DNA of 64,000 bases from [Phialemoniopsis] sp. UDSM-2020 (lineage: Eukaryota > Ascomycota > Sordariomycetes > Thyridiales > Thyridiaceae). Both the position numbers and the translations under genes were made by a program. Below are positions 57,044 through 64,000 of the stretch, piece by piece. The notes below the pieces were generated by a model, which saw only the letters and a program-made list of their open reading frames with translations, made no database searches and was not told the origin of the DNA. Position 1 is the first letter of the stretch; each line of letters opens with the position of its first letter. The stretch lies in contig JAEILZ010000002.1 in the NCBI GenBank assembly GCA_018873225.1, forward strand, positions 62,001 through 126,000, written 5' to 3'.

Positions 57044-57828
57044 ATGTTCCGCACCGCCGCCCTCCGATCCGCCGCCCAGGTGGCCGTCCGCCCCGTCGTC
57101 GCCCGCGCCGCCATCCGCAGGACAGTCGCCGTCGCCGCGCCCCGTGTCCAGATCTCCCAGCGCCTGTCCGCCGCCCCCGCGTGGACGGCTGTCCGGTGCT
57201 ACGCCTCGGGCGGTGGCTTGAAGAATGAGGAGGTCGAGGGCCGCATCATTGCCCTGCTGCAGGGGTTTGACAAGGTGCGTTTTGCTGTCTCTTTCTCCTA
57301 CTAGGGGGAGACCTCGGAGTCGAGGATACAGGTGCATTTCGAGTCAAGAGGAGACTCTGTTCGGGATGTGCTTGTGTCTTGCGAATTTCGAGGTGTTCTT
57401 CCCCCGGGATTGAAGGGGGTTGGAACCAATGAGGAAGGCCAGATTACTAACTTTGTCACGAACAGGTCAACGACCCGAGCAACGTACGTTTCTTATCCCG
57501 ATAAACAGTCCCTTACGACGGAGGATGTGTGGGAAACCCCAAGATTTGGATTGGAAATTGACATTGTCCTCCCCGTGACTACAGATCAAGCCCACCGCGC
57601 ACTTTGCCAACGACCTGGGCCTCGACAGCCTCGACACCGTCGAGGTCGTCATGGCCATTGAGGAGGAGTTCAGCATCGAGATCCCCGACAAGGACGCCGA
57701 TGCTATCCACAGCAGTAAGTTGCAGTTCCGTCACGGGTCTGTCTCTCGGTAGTACATGCTGACCCCATTGCCTTCCAACAGTCGACAAGGCCGTCGAGTA
57801 CATCGTCGCCCAGCCCGGCGCCAACTAA
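57044..57828 (+). CDS. Mitochondrial acyl carrier protein, complex I subunit (NDUFAB1 homologue)
   Basis: This small acidic carrier protein has 141 residues including a long mitochondrial leader ([19 protein letters not shown]). The phosphopantetheine attachment serine is in [20 protein letters not shown]. It holds acyl chains for lipoic-acid and fatty-acid synthesis in mitochondria and is a structural subunit of complex I. Exons are 57044-57274, 57466-57483, 57585-57714 and 57782-57828. The second is an 18-base micro-exon encoding VNDPSN, flanked by an AACAG acceptor and a GTACGT donor; it rejoins GFDK to IKPTAHF in phase, and the family sequence needs it. It lies just downstream of another complex I gene. 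Confidence 0.93.
57466..57483 (+). other. 18-base micro-exon of the acyl carrier protein gene
   Basis: It codes for VNDPSN between GFDK and IKPTAHF. The splice sites are CACGAACAG before it and GTACGTTT after it. Without it the helix-loop of the carrier would lack six conserved residues. Confidence 0.85.
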
Positions 57829-59472
57829 AGAGACCATGCTATCTGTCTCGGCCTCGCCCCATACCCGACAAGATCCCTTCACCTCTCCTACTTTCCATAT
57901 GTTTTTGTGTAAAAAATCAAGGGAGACGAAGGCACTTGATGGGCTGAAGGGGGGGGGCTTTATCATTTGTACCATAGACGTCGGTGGAGGTGTTGTACGT
58001 GTGTGAGCGCCGGTGGGCAATGGAGGAGAATGCAGGAGGCAATCGAGGAGAAACGCCACTCCTAATTCTTAGACAGATTCCGGAGCCAGCAAAACTGGGC
58101 TGCCGGGGAGCTTTTGAAAGAGGACAGCACGTTGAAATGTCAATATGTGTCAAGATTATTCCACTGCCGTGCTTTGAAACAGCACAAACAGAAAAAGGAT
58201 GTGTACTGCATGGTGTATATCTTGCCATTGTGACGCCGCTCCCGTCGTGTGCCGTGTTCTTACCTTGCGATGAAATAAGTGCAGGTTGAGATGATACCAT
58301 AGTGAGACCGATGCTCACTCGATAAGACGAGATAGCATAAACTCAGAGTCATTTTACTTAAACAATCTACTTCTCTACCCTGATCGTTCATGAGGCAAGT
58401 AAACTTGACTGTGACTAATCTACAAAAACAGCCACGAAGCAACACAACGCAAGAGCGACCACGCACCATGACACAGGAGTAAGACTACACTTTCACATGC
58501 AGCGATGCTTGACTATGAGAAGGTAAAGGAGGCAAAGTTTGAAAAAAAGTCAAATATATCATCTCTAGTATCGTCCTACGCTCCCCATTTCTGCTTCCCC
58601 CACGAGGCATTCGACCCAAGCCTACGTAGATGAACTCCTGAAACAACCCAGTCCTGTTTGCCCATACCGGTCATGACTCCCACTCCCTGTGCTCTCGCGC
58701 AGGGAAATCAAGCAAGATGACAAAGTCAGAAGAAGGAACGTATATATCCCCTGCGGCTCTTGTCGCGGCCAACCTACTGCTCCCTTCGAACAAGCATATG
58801 ATCGACGACCACGATATGTAGCATAGTCATCCACATGGCGAAATTGGAAGGAGGCAACAGCAAGAACATAGCAGACAAATCAGGCAAGGTAGTAAGGATA
58901 TGCGTCCAAAAGAGCGACTTGAGATGAGCGCGATATCAAGATAATAATGATAAAAAGATCAGCAGCGATAAAAAAAAAAAAATAAAAAAAAAAGGGCAAA
59001 TGCTCCATATGTGATGCAAACAAAGTGGGATTATTAGACAAACAAGATACAAGATGCGAGTTACAGGTTTGTTTTTTGAGAATACCGGTGCAGAAAATGC
59101 TTTCCCTCGCCTTGACTCCCTTCTCTATCGTCTTCGCTGTGTAGTAGTAATAATCATGCTCCTGGTAAAGCTTCCTTTTTTGGGCGCCCAGTCGTGTCCC
59201 GCCGGTCTTTGTGAGCGGAAACGACGTCTATCTCGCGGGGTTGTATGCATGGAATCAAATCCAAGGACTCGCGCAGCCGCTGGAACGTGCCATAGCTTAA
59301 GCGAGCGGAAAGGGGGCAATGTGCCTCTTCTGCTCGCAGAGCTTGAAAGCAGGCTTCCTGCTCAAAGAACTAAGAGCGCCGGCTATGCTCATAACGTCGT
59401 CGATCGGGTCCGCCACGGTGAGAATGGTATATAAAGCGCATAGGTCCATTCGGGATCAGCCACCACCTTGTC
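57829..59472. other. Intergenic region between convergent genes
   Basis: This 1.6-kb stretch contains both 3' ends and is AT-richer, with an A-rich tract near 58970-58994. It holds no convincing open frame. Confidence 0.5.
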
Positions 59473-61538
59473 CTACTGAGTGGGAGCCGGCCGGCCCTTG
59501 ACACCATTCGAGTGCTTCCCGGCTGCGATACCGGCATAGCTCCAGCCACCGCCGCCGATGCCACCGGAGGCTCGCTTCCTCGCTCGCAGTTGTGCCTCTT
59601 CGTCTTCCTCCATGGCAAACACGAACGAGGGATCCTCCTCATCGATCGGTGTCGTGAACCGTCCCGTCACCGAAGAGCCGATAGACCCGCTGCTAACGTG
59701 TCGCTCTAGACCGCGCTCTCGTTCTCGCTCCTTGCCGATGATCCCTACACCCTTGGCCGTGTTGGGGTGCAGATGAGGGCTCGAGGCTCCGCTGCCGTCG
59801 TCCGAGAGGCGCGTGCGCTGCAGCTGTTGTGTGAGAGCCGACGTGGGGTCGCCGCTCGAGCGGCTGCGGCCATTGAGCCTCATGCTGTTGAGCTCGCCGT
59901 CGGTGGCCAAACTCGAGTTCCGCAGGGGGCTACCGACGTGGCCGAACGCGGATGCTGCGTGCTTCATCGACCTTCCCATGCTTCCCGGCTCCATCTCTTC
60001 CTCCCGCTGGCGTTGGAACAGGGGACCCCATCGGCTCGGGCTGCCCGAGTTTATCGGACTTCCAAACTTGGTGAGCGATCCAGTAGGGATATCCCTCGCC
60101 TTCTCCTCCTCGGTCAAACGTATCGAGCCTCTCCTAGCCTTCTCCTGCGGGGTCAAGACTTCATTGGCCAAGGAGCCGGGCACGTAATCCTCCTCCAAGA
60201 ACATGAACTCTTGATCCCAGTCGCGGTCCACCTTGGGAGCGCTGCTGCTCATCAGCTTCGGTTTGGCGTAGCGGAACGAGCTCGAATGCATCGCGCGTTT
60301 TCCAAAGTGCTCGTCCACGGTCCAATTCGCAGGCGGACTGCTTCCCATCGCGTTGCTGTCGTGTGCTGCAAGACTGGAGAATTCGCCGCCAAAGGCCGAA
60401 GTACGCAGGTTCTTGAGGGTCTCGGAGGTGCGGTCATCCCTGGCGTTGTGCAAGGAGGGTGACGGCGACTCGAGGCCGAATTGAGACGGCACGGAAGCCG
60501 GCCAGGGCCCATACCTGGCAGCATGCGATATGCCGTTGGAGTCGAAGGATGCGGGGAGGGGGGCGTCCATGACGGACAGGACCTTGGAGTTCATGGGCGA
60601 GAGGCCCAGACCGAGTCGACCGGGGTCATCTTCGCAGGGTGAACCGTAATTGGAGGTGGGGTCGGCGGTATAGGTGGTGTCGATGGTGGGCAGGCCATTC
60701 TCGAGGCTGGGTTGCCGGTCGAGCTGGTGGTCGTATTCGTCGCCGTAAGGGTTCGCTGCCGTGTAGGGCGGAACACCGTCGGCTCGCATAAACGAGTTGG
60801 TCAGGGCGCTGCTAGAGGATTGAGGGAAAGTCGGCGGGTTGACACGGCTGCCCAGGTTGATCGAGGAATTGCCGATCGTGACCCCATGCTTATGGTAGTT
60901 GATGCGGCGACCGTCGGGGAGAACATGGATATTGGCACATCGAGGACCGAACTTGCAGTTACCCTGTCGCACAAGACAAAAAGTCAGCATGGATCTCGTG
61001 TGGCGATTGGCATCCACCCTTGTGTCACGATCTCGGAGGGGGAGGTGAGGCTCAAACTGGGCACCGATGAGGAGGAGCGGGGGTCATACTTTGGCAAAGT
61101 ACTTGCAGACGGTCTCGGTCGCAACACCAAGGTCATGGCTGAAGGGGCATGCTGAGCCGGCCTGGCAGGCGCCCTGCCGGAAGAATTTGCAAGGAACGTG
61201 GGATGTGTCTGTCAAGAAGAAGAAGGCTGTCAGCATTGCGGTGGTGGGAGCATCCCACGCGACATGTCGCGCGGTCGAGCAAGGACGGATTGCGGCCTCT
61301 CCCGATCGGCAATTCTCGTCGCACAGACGGGAAAGACAAGGAGCGGGGGCGGATGAATTGAGTGCTGGAGTGATGCAGCTTGTGCAAACTTACTTGGCGG
61401 ACTCCGAGGCCCTTCGAACCTTTGGGAAGAGGCGGGCTGTTGATTCATGGTGCCCTTCTGTGCGGTGGCCTGTGGTGGGATGTTGAGGCTTCCAGATCGC
61501 ATGTGCCGCCGGTATTCTGGCAGATTTGACGTGGGCAT
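59473..61538 (-). CDS. Double CCCH zinc-finger RNA-binding-type protein
   Basis: The protein is 584 residues. Exons are 61538-61394, 61208-61090 and 60963-59473, with introns of 185 and 126 bp in phase. Two CCCH fingers stand near the N-terminus: VPCKFFRQGACQAGSACPFSH and, across the second intron, CKYFAKGNCKFGPRCANIH. Such paired CCCH fingers usually bind mRNA; the arrangement resembles the yeast Lee1-like group. The rest is a long Ser/Pro-rich disordered tail with short charged blocks, such as RDWDQEFMFLEEDYVPGS and EEDPSFVFAMEEDEEAQLRARK, that may bind partners. A role in mRNA turnover or translation is inferred from family, not shown. It is convergent with the acyl carrier protein gene. 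Confidence 0.9.
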
Positions 61539-64000
61539 GGTTTTTTGTGGGCGGCCGGCGGCAGCGACTGGCGGGCGGTAGCAGCAGCGCGGGCCTGCCT
61601 GTCAGTCGAGTCGTGTCGAGTTAATTGGGGGGGGTGGTGGTCAATCAGAGTTGGCGCGGTAGTTTGAGCACATAGATAGACTGCACTGCTCTCCCTCCTC
61701 AGAACGTGGAGACAACTTGAAAGTTTAAGGAGCTTCTCTTGGTAGTAAGGTAGTTCTCTGGTGGCAGACTGGTCAATGGAAGAACAGTTGGAGGGGCCGC
61801 TCTGCAATTGCCCGGACGGCGGCGGCAGGGAGCAGCGAAATTGAGGGGTCGGGGGAAGCTGGAGAGCTGGAGACAGCCCTGCGGAGAGCGAAACGAGTGA
61901 GACCGGGACTAGACACGTCCTAAATCGGCACTATGTCTGCTACCACATTCTTCGACTTTCCCAAGGACCAAGAAGTGTGAATCGATGAAGATGGCTGGAG
62001 TATGCAGGTCAAGAAATAGACAGAGAAGGTTTAGGAATCTGGGAATCAAGGATGTCGCCAAACTGTGGGTGAGGAGCAGTAGGTAAGGAAGGGTAAGGCC
62101 GGCCAGGATGGGGTCTGGTCTGTAAGTAACGTACACCCGGAGGCGGATCCCCGTAAAGCGTGGCTGTGGACGCGCCCAAGTCGTGATTGACTATGATGGA
62201 GGTGAGGGGAAAGCCAAAGGTGCCTGGGGGTGTTGTTCCAAGGCAGAAGATGTAAGGCCGACAGATAGGCACGCAATAGCGCCTTTTTCTCCGTCTGTCA
62301 AGGGTGTTGGCTCAATGTGTTTGGTGTTATTGCCGGATGCCCTAGGAGTGTGAACGTGCTGAAGCCAGGGATGCCAGGGTTTAGCTCAGATGCGATGCGG
62401 TGAAGAGGAGGATGTGTGCGGGGAAAAGAGAGGGACCAGGTAAGCCAGACCAGGGTAGAGGTGAGTAAGTTGCTGGGGGGGGGCAGGCCTGTATCTTTGA
62501 CTAAATATATCTCAAGGAGACCAGATGCTTCATCTAAAGGATCCGTCGGTGTCGTCGCCATCAGCAGACTTCCCAGGTCCGGATGGTTACGAATGCATGT
62601 GTGTGTATGTGCTTGTAGTTGAGTCCGCAGCTGGACTGGATGACATACTACTGTACTCTAGGTAAGTACTGTACATATCTACGAGGAAGGGCAGCCATGG
62701 CAGTGTACACCTGAGGGCATTCGTCCCAAAAAGAATCCTTGGATCGGGGACCTGGGGTTGCCTCCTGGCCAATTGCGAGCTCGAGGCGGCGAGGTTCGTG
62801 CCGTAAGGTGCTGGAACTCTGGATCAACCCGCACACCCACCTCCCTTTCCTGGGGCTCGGAGGCAGAGGCTAGGTAGATTAGATCCGTGTCTTTCTTGAT
62901 CACTTGTCTCGAAGCTGCAGTGAGACGTGAGACTGAGATGGGATGTTAATGATCGGTGGGGAGGTGGGCAGTGGGGGTCAGTGTGAATGAGGTTACTGGA
63001 TTCACACAGCAAAGGCATCCTTTCTGGCTTTCAGCCCGCCCATGTTCACGCCGGGGTCAGGTCAGCACCAAGCTAAGGTCGACTGGCAGGGAACGGGCGC
63101 GTGTCTTGTGGGTGTGGGGAGGCTCTAAGGGTGGCTTGGCCTGCTGGATCCGGGTCGTGATGGTGTTGAGGGGATTCAGAAGCATGGATCATGTGGTGTG
63201 CCATGACAAACACATCAAGGCCAGAGACCAGGTCAGCTATCGCTATGACTCTGCCATGACATAAAAGTAAGGACCTGTCTTCTTTCATATTATGCAGACA
63301 GAACAAAGAGGACAGGCACTCCAAATACTGCTGTCCTCTATATCAAGAATTATTATATCGGAGATGCAGTAGAATGAAGATGGCCAGTACGGAGCAGTCC
63401 CCGGCTATCCTGGCGCCACGCCGCCGTTTGGAGCAAGCGTTTATACCATCTCAGATGGGTACACAGCTCCTGCCATACATGACGGAGGTCCATCTTTGCC
63501 CTTTCAGAGCATCGCCCACTTCTACCTGTATCAGCAGAGCAGTCCTGGAGCTGTTTGAGTGACACCACAACGGCATGCGCATGCGCGGGATGTTTCGTCT
63601 CGGTGCGGTCGCACTGGAAACGTTTGATGCCATCGGGTCGTGTCTGCAAGCCCCGGGTCTTCCGGCTACACCTGGCCGAGATTCGTGAGCCTCCGGTCTT
63701 CGATGCTGCCCTGCCTTGGGTGTAAGACAAGACACGCAGAAGGGGTGGCGGTGTGTGAGTGTGCGCTTAATGCAGCGAGACAGAGTGGATGAGGATGAAG
63801 CAGCTCAGACCAGGGTGGCGTTGAACCTCCCCCAGTGTTCCTTCGAGCAGGCTGCTGCTGCCGTAGGGAAGGGGATCCCTGTGACACCCCCCAAGTGGCC
63901 CCGTACGGTCCGCCGACTCCACCACACTAAGGCCCGCCATAGCGGGGAGCGGCACGTACCTTTAGCGGACATTTTGCGGTACGGGCACTGCAAGGTTACC
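61539..64000. other. Intergenic region at the right end of the window
   Basis: This is about 2.4 kb upstream of the zinc-finger gene. It should carry that gene's promoter and leader, plus the flank of a gene beyond the window. I see no reliable gene, RNA or repeat. Confidence 0.45.

Noticed and set aside
61539..64000. Several 60-125-codon frames on both strands at the right end
   Set aside because: None is protein-like, and they overlap each other in alternate frames.

Overview
The window is nuclear DNA of a filamentous ascomycete (Pezizomycotina, most likely Sordariomycetes). The signs are short introns (mostly 50-85 bp) with GTRNGT donors and YAG acceptors, several Zn2Cys6 regulators with the fungal transcription-factor domain, fungal sugar transporters, an AzgA-type purine permease, and strongly C/G-ending codons in highly expressed genes. 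All exon boundaries below were worked out by hand from splice signals, reading phase and family similarity. No alignment or RNA evidence was available.

1-12.8 kb: two Zn2Cys6 regulators (the first cut by the window edge), a fumarylacetoacetase-like enzyme transcribed divergently from the second regulator, a protein with a poly(ADP-ribose) glycohydrolase fold, a short-chain dehydrogenase and a maltose-permease-type MFS transporter. 14-17.9 kb: a sulfatase and a divergent NmrA/isoflavone-reductase-like protein. 18.6-21.6 kb: two predicted secreted proteins and a small glycine-rich multi-exon gene.

22.8-33.1 kb looks like a carbohydrate catabolic cluster: a Zn2Cys6 regulator divergent from an aldo-keto reductase, then a short-chain dehydrogenase and two MFS sugar transporters. 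35.5-43.7 kb holds surface or secreted proteins: a repeat protein with a glycine-rich tail, a 78-residue cysteine-rich protein, a BBE-type flavin oxidase whose promoter carries a perfect 53-bp tandem duplication, and a Ser/Thr-rich secreted protein. A 10-N assembly gap between homopolymer runs lies at 38.04 kb.

44.3-61.5 kb is conserved housekeeping sequence: a GFA-fold protein, an AIF/AMID-type oxidoreductase, the AzgA-type purine permease, a long disordered protein, two neighbouring complex I genes (the TYKY/NDUFS8 iron-sulfur subunit and the mitochondrial acyl carrier protein) and a double CCCH zinc-finger protein. The last 2.4 kb has no gene I can support. I saw no tRNA, rRNA, CRISPR array or intact transposon. 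The strongest oddities are the PARG-like protein with an altered catalytic loop, the fumarylacetoacetase paralogue with substituted active-site positions, the 53-bp promoter duplication, and a decayed coding stretch near 35 kb.
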